Shown here in pieces: positions 46,625 to 57,034 of a stretch of 64,000 bases of DNA. The notes beneath the pieces are model-generated. The model was not told the origin of the DNA. It made no database searches and saw nothing but the letters and a program-made list of their open reading frames with translations. Both the position numbers and the translations under genes were made by a program. The stretch is from Pseudoalteromonas luteoviolacea S2607 (GTDB taxonomy: Bacteria; Pseudomonadota; Gammaproteobacteria; Enterobacterales; Alteromonadaceae). How positions within the stretch are numbered: the stretch's first letter is position 1; the number at the start of each line of letters is the position of its first letter. The stretch lies in contig NZ_AUXV01000056.1 of assembly GCF_001625575.1 (NCBI RefSeq), positions 1-64,000 on the forward strand, in the 5' to 3' direction.

Positions 46625-49201
46625 TTACCCAACGCCAATAGGAAAGAGGCTATGATGACACACAACATCAACTTCATTTCCATTGGTGTCGGTTATCTTG
46701 GTCCCCCCATTTACTGAGTAGATTAAGCTGTTATCGCCCCAATTGTTGCTACTGTACTTGAGGGAAATGGCATTGAACTGCAAATAGAATAACCCATTTT
46801 TCTTAATGAGTGACACCGCACTTTTAAAACCAAAATAACCATTAGCAGGTGGTGCGAGCTTAATAGGACTATGGTCGATTTGGCGTCCTTGTATGTTTGA
46901 TGTTTTCCAGTTTGCATCAATACCCATAGTCTGGACCATGGAATAAACCGCGTAATTTGAGCGGTTTGGGTCAAGCCCAACCTGATTAGTGAGTGATGTC
47001 ATTAGCCGATTGCCATAATGCACATCATGCGTGCTGCTAGACACTACGTACACACGGTGGCTTTCTATTGCGAAGTTATCAGCCATTTTCGTCATTGCTG
47101 CAGGACTTTCATAACAGCATAAAAACAATGCATTTGTGCTTGTGCTGATTTGATTGCTGATGTCATCCACGGTTAACTGCGTGATTGGGGCCCCAGAACT
47201 TAGCGTTGCTTCATTGATGATTGAAGCAGTCGCACTGAGGCATTTTTGGTTGAACCTAACAGAGTCATCCGTTGTATTGCATGCCAATAAACCTGCGATA
47301 CCATGTGGGAAGGATTGTGCAAGAGAGGCGGGTGTTGTCACAACATCAATGCTCGGCACAATGTTAAATTCAGCGGTTAACGTACTAAAGTCGTGATAAC
47401 AAATGGTTTGCCCCACACTTAAACCTTCAGTGCTGCTTGCAAGCACATAAAAATAATCACCCGTTGAATCAGAGCCAATCGTACACACGCGTAGATTTTT
47501 ACCTGTCGCAGTGCAAATAAAGAAGGGGTGTGCTTGGCTAAACGTTTGCGTGCCATAGGTCTTAAATAGACTACTTGTCGATGAGTCATCACGAATTAAT
47601 AGTTGCTCTGGGTCATTGCCTGTTATCGAAACACTGTTTATTTGCGTAGTGCGTGTATATGGCATCCGGCTTTTCCCTCTTAATTGGCCAGAAACCGCTT
47701 TATGGACGGCTTTATCAAAGTCACATGAATCACCCACGTTTAAGCGTACATCTTGTATTTGATCTGCATAAATTACATCGTGGTACTTATAGCGATGCAA
47801 TGCACCAGAGCGCCCACTTTCTAGCGTGCCAGAGTGTTCCTCAATATGTACAAACGTACCAAGGGCGCTTGTTAATGCGTTTAATGTTGCATGACTGGTC
47901 GCACAGCCAAATGGATTATGCACTGGGTGAAAAACACCGCGATTCATACGCTGCACAATGGCCACTGGAATGGCGAACACGGTACGCTCGGCATTGGCGA
48001 ACAGTCCAACATCTTGATTATATTTATCGGATTGAAGTGGGTGGTCGGGTCCAAATGCGAGTGTGTCGGCTTGAATATATTGTGGTGTTTCATTTCCATA
48101 GCCCAAATAACGCGATTGCCAGGGCAATGCACCGGTTTCTGTATTATCCCATTGGTCTCCAAAACCTGTGATGGTCATCAATTCAATCGTATCTTGCGCC
48201 AATCGCCCATCCGTTAAGCGCCTTATGTTGTTTTTGGGCTCAGCTAAATAAGCACGTTGTGTCGCTGGCGGTAAACTTGACCAAATGTGCTTGTGGTCGT
48301 TTACATCACTCCCTAAATAACGACTCCCCCCAAAGCGCAGATTTGCAAAAGGATATACGGTGTCAGAGGTGGTAATACAGTGCGTTCGTTTGACCAAAAG
48401 CACAACGTCCTGACGCGTTTTTATGACTTTGCTATTGGGGGTTTCACTGGCAAAGGCCACTTCTGGCGTAGTGTGTTGAATATACGTACTTTGTATTTCA
48501 TCAAATGTTTGGGTGCCATTGGGGGCAGGCTCAAACACTGCTTTAATATGCGCACTATGATGAGTGGCACTGAGCGTAAATTGCACCCCATCGATGACCA
48601 CGGTGGCATTGTTACCCAAATAAAGTGCATGTACTTCACTTTCTCGAGTGGCCAAGCCGCTATGCACCACATTATCAGGGTAGGTGCTTATTCCAAAATC
48701 GCAGAATCCAGACGCTTTATAAGTATGTTTTCGGTGCAGACGCAGTGCGTCAAATTGGGCCTGTGACATGGCATCAGGGTACGGTGCAATCGCGGTGATG
48801 TCGGCTTGCATCTGCTTAAGTGTTTTCACAGTGTGAGGGTGTCCGTCTAGGTCGATAAACTGCACGGTCCCCATATTTGTTTGCCACTCAATCATTGCTT
48901 TGTAGTTATCATTGACCATTTTTGAGGCATTATTGAGTGCTAAAACCGCCGTATTAAAATCCCCGGAGGTGGGTAATACTACGCAAGGTACTTGGCTTTG
49001 TGTGGCATTGGGCCAGGGCTTGATGAGCTCAATGAAAGTGCCATGTGTTGTGACATACGCCTTGGCGATTTCGATGGGCGCAAAAGCGCCAAGTACCAAA
49101 GCATCGCTTGCTCGTATGTTGGCCACACTTTGATTGTCGTTGATTTTGATGATGTTACTGCCGTTTGTGGCATTGGCATTAGATGAACTAAACCAGGTCA
49201 T
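46625..49201 (-). CDS. Tail fibre or receptor-binding protein
   Basis: 858 residues, no signal peptide, no enzyme motif. It is the last gene of the minus-strand tail operon, 5 bp after the J-like gene, the usual place of the adsorption protein. N-terminal part (about 1-110) is likely to bind the tail tip (FIELIKPWPNATQSQVP); the remainder is beta-rich with many His and Asn. Its 3' end meets the Mrr gene end. The role is from position; no family recognised. Confidence 0.65.
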   Translation of the reverse strand: MTWFSSSNANATNGSNIIKINDNQSVANIRASDALVLGAFAPIEIAKAYVTTHGTFIELIKPWPNATQSQVPCVVLPTSGDFNTAVLALNNASKMVNDNYKAMIEWQTNMGTVQFIDLDGHPHTVKTLKQMQADITAIAPYPDAMSQAQFDALRLHRKHTYKASGFCDFGISTYPDNVVHSGLATRESEVHALYLGNNATVVIDGVQFTLSATHHSAHIKAVFEPAPNGTQTFDEIQSTYIQHTTPEVAFASETPNSKVIKTRQDVVLLVKRTHCITTSDTVYPFANLRFGGSRYLGSDVNDHKHIWSSLPPATQRAYLAEPKNNIRRLTDGRLAQDTIELMTITGFGDQWDNTETGALPWQSRYLGYGNETPQYIQADTLAFGPDHPLQSDKYNQDVGLFANAERTVFAIPVAIVQRMNRGVFHPVHNPFGCATSHATLNALTSALGTFVHIEEHSGTLESGRSGALHRYKYHDVIYADQIQDVRLNVGDSCDFDKAVHKAVSGQLRGKSRMPYTRTTQINSVSITGNDPEQLLIRDDSSTSSLFKTYGTQTFSQAHPFFICTATGKNLRVCTIGSDSTGDYFYVLASSTEGLSVGQTICYHDFSTLTAEFNIVPSIDVVTTPASLAQSFPHGIAGLLACNTTDDSVRFNQKCLSATASIINEATLSSGAPITQLTVDDISNQISTSTNALFLCCYESPAAMTKMADNFAIESHRVYVVSSSTHDVHYGNRLMTSLTNQVGLDPNRSNYAVYSMVQTMGIDANWKTSNIQGRQIDHSPIKLAPPANGYFGFKSAVSLIKKNGLFYLQFNAISLKYSSNNWGDNSLIYSVNGGTKITDTNGNEVDVVCHHSLFPIGVG

Positions 49202-49206
49202 GGTGA

Positions 49207-52200
49207 TTATCCTCGTAAGTAGATGACTGCAATTTTTTTGATTTGTGTGGATGATGTGAAAGTCACGGCATGCCGCGCTTGTGCAATGGTATAGGGGCGC
49301 TCAAAGTCTTGGTCATGCTGGCGCATGCCTTTGCCTGGCGTATCGCTTGAGCAGAGATAATCGCCCGCTTCAATATCGCCGCCTTGGCCGCATACATTGA
49401 GTACACCTTCACCCAAGGCGTTAAACTCAATGATGTCGTGACTGTGTTGGTGTTCTAAGAACTTTTGAAATCCCCTAAAGCCCGATAATGCAGCGGGCAG
49501 CGGTGAGGTGATGGGGTGCCTTGTGACAAATACGCCTCTTACTGTGCGCTGCGCTTTACGGCTAGAGATACTCATCTCACACATGGCATTCGACATATCA
49601 GATATATTGACCAGCGCCGTATCACACACTAAATCTCCAGGCTGAATGTCAACATCTTTAGCCATCAGTCCATCATGGGCCCCTGTGAATGGGCCAATGG
49701 CACCGCGGCGGGCATATACCGCATACGGACCAACTGAGTACGCAGTGATGGCATGACCGCTGGTATTATGCGGATTGCTCACTGACACCGTGCCAGGCGA
49801 GCCACTGTTTCCCACAAAACGAAACAAGGCCGGCCAAGTGGACGCATGCTCTGAACTCCAAACAAAGCCATTGCCGAACATCGCATGGGCCCTGAGCCCG
49901 TCATGATTGATTTTGACTTTTTGGTCACTCGCAGTGAGTTCATTGATAGTGCCTATGGCGGAGATGATACTATTGGCAATGACCGTGCCATCGACAAGTT
50001 GACTGCCATGAATGCGTAAAGTAAAACTCTCCCAGCGGCTTCCAGTAAAACGTTTGGTGGTTTGTATTTTGGGGTTGCCACTTTTGTGTATGGTGACAAT
50101 ATCGTTGGTCACAGCATAGCCGCCAGGGCAAGCTGAGTGCGCGGTGGTGTCTGACCAACCCCCTGTTGAGGTATCGGTTTCGTAGCGACCCGCACCACGT
50201 GCGCCAGTTTCACCATGTAGACCATCTTTACCGTCAAGCCCACGAATATCGTCTTCGGACTCAACCACAAAATCCCCCAGCTCTAATCGGCCGCGAAACA
50301 CGTGAACTGGATTTGCAGGGTCACGGTTATCAATATAGGACGTAGGTATAAACGACTCGCCAACCATTACGCCCTGGCGGATAACATCACCCACCAAATC
50401 AAGGTTGCCGATGTGACCGTCATTTAAGCCAACCACGCCGGTAGCATGGCCTTGGTTGTTAATTAAAAAGCCGCCGCGCGCAATAAGCCGACCATCCTGT
50501 GTTTCAAAGGCTTGGCGAATATCTGAAATGCTGGCTGTGTCACCTGCAGTATTTTCAATTTGGAGCTTGCGAATAAACTCCGCGAGTGGGCCATCCACCC
50601 AGCTATGGCCTGCTGCAACACATAAAGCGGCATCGGTCTCACTCGTGAGATTGCCTTGCGCATCGATACAATAACCCACCGCAGCGCGGGTGTAGGTGAT
50701 GGCGCTGGCTAACGTTGTCGAGTCACCTTGCGCTACTTTGGCCACCAAGTCTTGTCGCTGACTACTCAGCGCCGAATCAAGATTTGAGATAAGCTCGGTG
50801 GTGTCCTTAAAAGCAGACTCCGTGTTTGCGGCAAAAGCCGTGAATGCTTGGTCACGGACTAAGTTTGCGTGGTCAATGTCCGCAAAAGCATTGGTTACAT
50901 CGCTAAAGGCGGCTTGTGTGGTGCGCGTAAATGCGGCAAAGCGCGCATCGCGTGTCACATTGGCTTGTCGCTCACCCGCAAAGGCTTTGGCGATGGAGGT
51001 GATAACCGCGCTGTTTTGTTGATGTATTGCGCCCAGCTCTAGTGTGTAACTCGCTACGCTTGCAAGCTCATCGGTGGTGGCTTTGAGCTTATCTTGTGCC
51101 AGGGCAAGTTTGATGTCTAATTGCTGCAGCTCGTTGTTTTGAAGTAAGGCGTTATAGGCGGTAATTACTTCATCGAGGCGCTTTGCATCCGCGCCAAACT
51201 GCAACCCTTGGACTTGCACAATACTCTGATTGATTTCACCTTTGATGGCATCGAGTGTGCTCGATACATTGGCAAACTGCTCATCCACACCGTCTTCTTG
51301 TGCGTTAAAGACGGTGATTTGGTCTTTGATGTAACCGGCAGCACCGGCGATAAAGCGCTCTGCCGCATTGGCTTTTTCAAGTGTGCCGTTGTCATAAAAA
51401 GATTGAAGGGCGGCGGTAACACCATAAACGGCATCAAAGGTGCTAATCGCCTGGCTTACTTGACTGGCGGTTTGATAGCCTCGACTGTCGACCAGTAACG
51501 TAGCTAAGCTCATAGAGCGCTCTACCACAGGGCCGTCTACCCACGAATGACCTGCCAGTTCGCATGCAACCGCATCTTGCTCAATAGTTCGATTGCCTTC
51601 GCTGTCGATACAATACCCCACCAGAGCGCGGGTAAAGCCTTTGGCCTCTGCAATGGCTTTTTGGCTTTCATGGGTAATTTCAGCGCGCAGTGTTTCAGTG
51701 CGTTCGCTGCTTGCTTGGCGCGCATTGGTAAAAGCCTTACCGAGAATATCAATACTAGCCGCGCTTTGGTTGTGCAGCGCGATGAGTTGGGTGGATTGAG
51801 ACGATAGCGCACTGACGTCATCGGTAACTGCGGACAGTTTCTCACTGGCATGAGCCAAAGTAATCGCGTGCTCGGCTAAGTCTTTCTCACGTAAAAACTG
51901 GTTATACGCCTCTAATACCTGGTTTAAATCTTTGTCGGCCAAATCAAGCTGAATACCTTGTATTTGCGTAACCGATTGCTGTATTTCCCCAGCCAGTGCA
52001 TCAATGTTGTGCTCAGCCATGGCCAGCTTTTGGTTTACGCCATCTTCTTCATTGAGATAACTGATAACCTGATTTCGAATGGTGGCATTTGCGCCATCTA
52101 TCCAGGTCTGCGCCGCATTGGCTTTGATTATGATGTCATTGTCACTGAGTGCTTGCAGTACCGCACTGATACTGTATTGGGTGTTAAATGAATTAATGAG

Positions 52201-55200
52201 CGTTTGCACGTTGCTTTGGGTCTGATAGCCCAAACTTGATACCCACGCTGTCGTAGCGTATTGCGCCATGCGTCCTGTGCCTGCATCGAGCTCTTGTTCG
52301 AGGGTGGTGGTGCGACTGGTGATGTCTTTAAGGGCTAAATCATTGGCCCCGCGTTTGCCGATTTCAATAAAGTCGATATCACACGCGCCTAATTCAAACT
52401 GCAACCACGCAATGAGTCCGGTAAAACCCGCCGTGCCGGTTGCATCAATTTGGATAACTTCCCAATCAAAACTTGCAGGCTCGGGCAAAAACAATGCGCC
52501 ACCTTGAAATTGAATGCGGCCAAACCAAGTGCTGCGCTCATGTTTGCGCACACGCAGCCTAAACATGGGATTGCCGATGGCATCGAGCGAGATAGCCGGG
52601 CTAAAGAGTGTGCTTTTACACACCAAGTACCCAAGCACATGGTGACTTTCAAAGCCTGCAAAGCCCTCGGCACTGCTGTTAAACTGCCAGCTGTAGGCAG
52701 GCGTGAGCGCAGCTAGGGCACCGGCAATTTGGGCGTTCACTTCAGCGAAGGTGGCGCGCTGTAAAATCTGGCCTGCCTGCAGCTCGATTTGTGCACGGGC
52801 ATCTATGAGCTTTTCTTCGCTTTGTTTTATGCGTCGAGACTCAAAATTAATACGCGCATGGGCGCCATCCATCAAAGACACCGCTTCACTAAATTGCGTA
52901 TCCGTGTACGAAAAAGCCCGATTCACAATGGTGCCAGACTCCGCATCCACAAACACCGCCGCATCAATCAAACGCTCATTGTTTAAGGTCCTGCGCTCAT
53001 ACTCATTACGAAAGTTCGTATAACCAGCCGTCACATCAAACAGGCTTTTTTGCATGTCAGTCACCGCCAACGCAGTTTCATCGAGCTTGATTTTATTCAG
53101 GGCTATTTGCGCCGGAATGCCTTCAACAATGGAATCATCCAAGACTTGGGTGATATCTTCCAAACCTTGAATTTGTGCAATGTTTTTGGCAATCAGAGCG
53201 GGGAGGTTGTTTTCAGTCTCAGGGCGCAGTCTGTCTACTTGGGTGTTTAAGTCGCTTATTAAGTCTTGTGCTTCTTGGCTTAACTTCGCCAGTGGCATGT
53301 CGTTAATAAATTCAGTTAAATCCACCTCGGTTGTGGTGGCGGATATCTGCACCCAATCACTGTGGCCTAAATGGTTCACGGCACGACATTGAAAGTGATA
53401 CTCCGTTACAGGCTGTAATCCAATGCGGGTGTATATTTGCGAAAATACAGCGGGACTTTGCTGCGGTGCATCATTGGAGCCCAAGAACTGCCATTCGAAC
53501 TGAGTACCAATTCCCATTGCAGGCAAAGTCGCAGTGAGGGTAATTTGGTTATAATCCGCCACAAAAGAGAGTGTAGGGTTAACCGGCGCAGAGACACTAA
53601 ATTGAATGGCCACAGGCGCTGCGCGCTGGCCAAAAATGTTCCTGGCATACACTTTGGCGGTATAAGTCCCAAGAGCGAGCTTTGGGATAAGCGCCTGCGT
53701 ATAGGTCACTTTCTCATGGTAAATACGCATCCCACTTTGATAATACTCGATATCGTATTCGTGCACGGCCAACGGGGTTGGGTGTGCCCATTTCAAGATA
53801 CCATTGCCATCTACATCCACGATGACTTGTACATCAACAATGGGCGAGGGCGGTCCTGTCACATAGTCACTGTTTGGGGTGATATCTGATGCACCAGGAA
53901 CTAAGTCATCGGCCCAAAGCTGCGGGCTGTCTTCTATGCAGGTGAGGGTAATACCGCCATCTAAACGAAACTTTCGCCCCACCACGCGATACACCTTTTT
54001 AGTGATGTGCTCTTTGGGTAAGTCCACATACACGGTGCGACCCACAGCCGCTTGCAAGGCTTTGTGCTTCAGTGGTAGCTCGATGGAGCCCAGTCGCGTT
54101 TGCTCTAAGTGAATTTTGGCCAAGCGCTGGGCCGTAGTGGCACTTCTAACAAAGGGCAGGGAAATCGTCGTTTCAAGTAATTGAGTGTCTTTTGCAATGT
54201 AACCCTCTGCCCGTATTGGCGGAGCATCAGTGCGCTCATAATGTTGATTGGGGTCAGTAAAGGTGGCACGCACGACATTGGCTCTATCACGCAGGTCCGC
54301 ATGCCATTTGATTTTAACGTTGCCCATCACATCAGATTGGTTAATCGTATAGGTGGGGTTGCCATACCAAGCCCCGACACGCACAAACCACTGGCCCATC
54401 TGGCGAAAAATTTTCCCTGCAAAGCAGCGCTCTAACTGATTTAAAATCTCAATGGGTTTACTGGTAAAACGAAAGGTGCCATTGCAGGTATAGCGCGGCT
54501 CGTACCTATCCACGCCGTCGCTGTCTTGATAGGCGGCGTTTTCATCACACACATTGGCTGCGGCAATCCACCAATTAAGCGGAATACGATGATAAGGCAC
54601 TTCGTGCGCCCCATAAAAACGAATGTAGTGCAGGGCGCAGAGCACCGCATTTTGTGACCATGCCCAAGTTGCAGAGTCATCGGGGTGTTGCTGACTATCG
54701 CGTGGGTCCCAAAGGCGAGTGCCACGAATTAAAAACTCACAGTCGGATATCCCATCAGGGAACACTTCTCGGTTGTTTTCAAGCTCTATAAACACATGGG
54801 CCTGACCAAAGCCCACATGCGCATCCGTCCAGCCAGCCATTTTAGACACGGCCTGGCTATTCGCTGATGTGTGATTACCATCAGATAGGGCATAGTCCCA
54901 ACTGTCCTCGGGATAATCTGAAAGCGGCTTATTAGCAATGTAAACTTCTTCCAACGCATCAATGGGCGCACCATTGATTAGCACAATTAGCTGCACCCAT
55001 TTCTTTTCATCACGCTCCACAGTGGCTTGATGGGCAATCACACCGCCTACACGGTCGCGCCCAAAGGTGATACGCCGTGGCTGGTCAATGCCTTTTTGTA
55101 GTCCCTTCGCAAGTGTTGCATAGTCGGTTTCTGGCACATCGGGCGTGAGGCTATCCCACAGCGCGCCCACGGTTTCATCCCAAATCTTTTCAGAAAGACC

Positions 55201-55245
55201 AAACGGGTCGGCCAACTCATTGGCAATGTCCGCAACCTTACCCAT
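49207..55245 (-). CDS. J-like central tail-tip/host specificity protein
   Basis: 2012 residues from the ATG at 55245 (GGAGG 5 nt upstream, overlapping the NlpC-like stop); the TTG four codons earlier is rejected. The N-terminal 460 residues match phage tail J-like proteins (TFGRDRVGGVIAHQATVERD, FLIRGTRLWDPRDSQQHPDD). Two fibronectin type III domains follow (about 470-660), then a long coiled-coil region with two tandem modules of about 300 residues, each ending in a Cys motif (VGYCID...AGHSWVDGP). The C-terminus has a collagen-like DGLHGETGARG and a beta-rich tip. It forms the tail tip that contacts the host surface. Confidence 0.9.
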   Translation of the reverse strand: MGKVADIANELADPFGLSEKIWDETVGALWDSLTPDVPETDYATLAKGLQKGIDQPRRITFGRDRVGGVIAHQATVERDEKKWVQLIVLINGAPIDALEEVYIANKPLSDYPEDSWDYALSDGNHTSANSQAVSKMAGWTDAHVGFGQAHVFIELENNREVFPDGISDCEFLIRGTRLWDPRDSQQHPDDSATWAWSQNAVLCALHYIRFYGAHEVPYHRIPLNWWIAAANVCDENAAYQDSDGVDRYEPRYTCNGTFRFTSKPIEILNQLERCFAGKIFRQMGQWFVRVGAWYGNPTYTINQSDVMGNVKIKWHADLRDRANVVRATFTDPNQHYERTDAPPIRAEGYIAKDTQLLETTISLPFVRSATTAQRLAKIHLEQTRLGSIELPLKHKALQAAVGRTVYVDLPKEHITKKVYRVVGRKFRLDGGITLTCIEDSPQLWADDLVPGASDITPNSDYVTGPPSPIVDVQVIVDVDGNGILKWAHPTPLAVHEYDIEYYQSGMRIYHEKVTYTQALIPKLALGTYTAKVYARNIFGQRAAPVAIQFSVSAPVNPTLSFVADYNQITLTATLPAMGIGTQFEWQFLGSNDAPQQSPAVFSQIYTRIGLQPVTEYHFQCRAVNHLGHSDWVQISATTTEVDLTEFINDMPLAKLSQEAQDLISDLNTQVDRLRPETENNLPALIAKNIAQIQGLEDITQVLDDSIVEGIPAQIALNKIKLDETALAVTDMQKSLFDVTAGYTNFRNEYERRTLNNERLIDAAVFVDAESGTIVNRAFSYTDTQFSEAVSLMDGAHARINFESRRIKQSEEKLIDARAQIELQAGQILQRATFAEVNAQIAGALAALTPAYSWQFNSSAEGFAGFESHHVLGYLVCKSTLFSPAISLDAIGNPMFRLRVRKHERSTWFGRIQFQGGALFLPEPASFDWEVIQIDATGTAGFTGLIAWLQFELGACDIDFIEIGKRGANDLALKDITSRTTTLEQELDAGTGRMAQYATTAWVSSLGYQTQSNVQTLINSFNTQYSISAVLQALSDNDIIIKANAAQTWIDGANATIRNQVISYLNEEDGVNQKLAMAEHNIDALAGEIQQSVTQIQGIQLDLADKDLNQVLEAYNQFLREKDLAEHAITLAHASEKLSAVTDDVSALSSQSTQLIALHNQSAASIDILGKAFTNARQASSERTETLRAEITHESQKAIAEAKGFTRALVGYCIDSEGNRTIEQDAVACELAGHSWVDGPVVERSMSLATLLVDSRGYQTASQVSQAISTFDAVYGVTAALQSFYDNGTLEKANAAERFIAGAAGYIKDQITVFNAQEDGVDEQFANVSSTLDAIKGEINQSIVQVQGLQFGADAKRLDEVITAYNALLQNNELQQLDIKLALAQDKLKATTDELASVASYTLELGAIHQQNSAVITSIAKAFAGERQANVTRDARFAAFTRTTQAAFSDVTNAFADIDHANLVRDQAFTAFAANTESAFKDTTELISNLDSALSSQRQDLVAKVAQGDSTTLASAITYTRAAVGYCIDAQGNLTSETDAALCVAAGHSWVDGPLAEFIRKLQIENTAGDTASISDIRQAFETQDGRLIARGGFLINNQGHATGVVGLNDGHIGNLDLVGDVIRQGVMVGESFIPTSYIDNRDPANPVHVFRGRLELGDFVVESEDDIRGLDGKDGLHGETGARGAGRYETDTSTGGWSDTTAHSACPGGYAVTNDIVTIHKSGNPKIQTTKRFTGSRWESFTLRIHGSQLVDGTVIANSIISAIGTINELTASDQKVKINHDGLRAHAMFGNGFVWSSEHASTWPALFRFVGNSGSPGTVSVSNPHNTSGHAITAYSVGPYAVYARRGAIGPFTGAHDGLMAKDVDIQPGDLVCDTALVNISDMSNAMCEMSISSRKAQRTVRGVFVTRHPITSPLPAALSGFRGFQKFLEHQHSHDIIEFNALGEGVLNVCGQGGDIEAGDYLCSSDTPGKGMRQHDQDFERPYTIAQARHAVTFTSSTQIKKIAVIYLRG

Positions 55246-55705
55246 GCGCACCTCCAAAAGCAGGCAGTATCTGGGAATAACAAGAATTGACCGCGCTCAT
55301 TTCCAGCACACTTAAGCCAATATCAGTGACGCAGTACACATTGTTCATGCACACAATGCCGCCAACCAAGTCGCCTTCAAATTCAACCAAAGCAATGTCA
55401 CCGCGCTGGGCATAGGCTATGTCAATGGGCTTTAAATGGTGTTTAAACACACTTTGAATATCTGAAAAGCCCAAGCGTGATAATCGCCGCTTTGCGCCAA
55501 TCGCGCTCTTATACCGCCCACGAAAATCTGCGGCCACATCGACGCCGTTGACCACCTTCAACCAATCGGCCACAAACAAACAGCAATCAAAGGTGCCAAA
55601 GCAAAACGCTTTGTCTTCGCAGGTATCTAAATAACGCTGCAAGGCAAGGGGGCGCGTATTATGAGTTCGAGATTTAGTAAGCGCATTAGGGCAAGTGGAC
55701 ACCAT
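55238..55705 (-). CDS. NlpC/P60-like tail assembly protein (DUF6950 type)
   Basis: 155 residues started at MVSTCPNALTK (55705); the frame is open upstream but that part overlaps the previous gene. The segment FGTFDCCLFVADWL carries the cysteine of the NlpC/P60-type peptidase, and RGDIALVEFEGD the region where the histidine partner is expected. Equivalent to lambda K-type tail proteins that may cut peptidoglycan or process the tail. Overlaps J by 8 bp. Confidence 0.8.
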   Translation of the reverse strand: MVSTCPNALTKSRTHNTRPLALQRYLDTCEDKAFCFGTFDCCLFVADWLKVVNGVDVAADFRGRYKSAIGAKRRLSRLGFSDIQSVFKHHLKPIDIAYAQRGDIALVEFEGDLVGGIVCMNNVYCVTDIGLSVLEMSAVNSCYSQILPAFGGAHG

Positions 55706-56273
55706 CACGGCCTCCCACTGGGGAACCAGGTTGGGTATCGGGTAATACCGAACTGGTTGCCTCACTGTGCTCACTAAAGAACTTATCCTCGGGATACAGG
55801 GCGATTTGTGTGGCGTGATTCCAACGCTGATGAACCCGCGATTGCTTCCAGCGCTCAGACTCACCCGCAACAGATAACATCACTTTACTGACTTGGCCGC
55901 GCTCTACATCACACACCACGATATAGCCACTTTCTAAGAGCTGGGATTGATTGACCCGATAATGCTTATCGACCGTCACCAAATAGATTTCAACGCCCGC
56001 ACCAATGGGGTCGTTTTCGGCCACTTCACCCAAAATCGCATCACTTTGGGTGTGCAAAGACAAACGAATACGGGCCGCATCGTTTTTATCATTGGCAGGA
56101 ATTTCCCCAATGCGCCCAAGCATGCCAAGGCCAAACCAAGTGCGACCCAAAAAGCGCCGCTCACCAACACCGGTATGCAATAACACATCGCCACTTTTAA
56201 ACGCCAAGCGCACAAAATAACGGGGGCGACACTGGGCAAGCTCAGCCACCAAAGCTCGATTTAACGCTTCCAT
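55686..56273 (-). CDS. Phage tail protein (BR0599/DUF2163-like)
   Basis: 195 residues, ATG at 56273 overlapping the upstream stop (TAATG) with GGGAGG before it. The core SGDVLLHTGVGERRFLGRTWFG is the typical start of the BR0599/DUF2163 family; the middle GYIVVCDVERGQVSKVMLSV and ending WKQSRVHQRWNHA fit tail-tip assembly proteins that precede the NlpC-like one. A 5' fragment is repeated at 30010-30276. Confidence 0.8.
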   Translation of the reverse strand: MEALNRALVAELAQCRPRYFVRLAFKSGDVLLHTGVGERRFLGRTWFGLGMLGRIGEIPANDKNDAARIRLSLHTQSDAILGEVAENDPIGAGVEIYLVTVDKHYRVNQSQLLESGYIVVCDVERGQVSKVMLSVAGESERWKQSRVHQRWNHATQIALYPEDKFFSEHSEATSSVLPDTQPGSPVGGRDGVHLP

Positions 56274-56878
56274 TAAAACGCCTCCCGACCTTTGATTTTC
56301 CAAGCTGTCACAAAGCCGTTTTTAACCTGGGCTTCTGCTAAACCTTGTTTGTTATCCAATAAACGAAACACGCCAGCAGGGCGTCTAAAATAGACTGGGG
56401 TATTACTGGCAGGAATTTGGCGCATGGGCGATTCAAACTCAAGCGTACACGCGCCATGACTATCAACCATCACATCCGCAGTTAACACTTTAAGCTCCGC
56501 GTTTTCACCCACACCAATCTGAATACGATTACCCGCTTTGGCATACACGCCATTCACAGGCAAACCAGACACGTCCAACACATTGCCATCTTGATAAGGC
56601 TCTACAACACGGGCAAAACTGTCTAGCTCATCCTGTAAAAACCGATAATCAAAACACAAGAACTTGCCAACTGCACCACGACACTTGGCCAAGAACGCAT
56701 CCAACGTCAACGCATCAGACTCAGATACATTGGCAAGCTCAATCTCAAATTCCCAATACGCGCCCTCAAGGTCATACACCTCAGAGGCATGATTGGTTTT
56801 ACTGACGTGCAAATGACTATTGGGAACCAGCCGAAAAACGCAACGTTTTGGGGGCTTAGGTAGGGGAAGGTGCTCCAT
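56273..56878 (-). CDS. Phage tail protein, tail-tip hub candidate
   Basis: 201 residues, beta-rich, in the place of the distal tail or lambda M-type tip protein between tape measure and the DUF2163-like gene. Text such as YDLEGAYWEFEIELANV and GKFLCFDYRFLQDELDS is repeated almost unchanged in the copy at 30276-30869. The first segment LPLPKPPKRCVFRL fits a strand-initiating hub. Family not certain. Confidence 0.7.
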   Translation of the reverse strand: MEHLPLPKPPKRCVFRLVPNSHLHVSKTNHASEVYDLEGAYWEFEIELANVSESDALTLDAFLAKCRGAVGKFLCFDYRFLQDELDSFARVVEPYQDGNVLDVSGLPVNGVYAKAGNRIQIGVGENAELKVLTADVMVDSHGACTLEFESPMRQIPASNTPVYFRRPAGVFRLLDNKQGLAEAQVKNGFVTAWKIKGREAF

Positions 56879-57034
56879 ATTTTTTATCGCTCTTTGCTTT
56901 ACTGTGTGAGCGAGTTTAAAAAATTAGGCGCCGGGATTTAGGTGTAAAATGTTTTACATTGAAATATTGAATTCGCAATATAAACCCATATAACGTATTA
57001 AATATTCGCCCATATTTAGTATTAAGGAGAAATA

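Noticed and set aside
48380..48766. Plus-strand frames inside the tail fibre and J-like genes
   Set aside because: They are shadows of long, well supported minus-strand genes with phage tail content.
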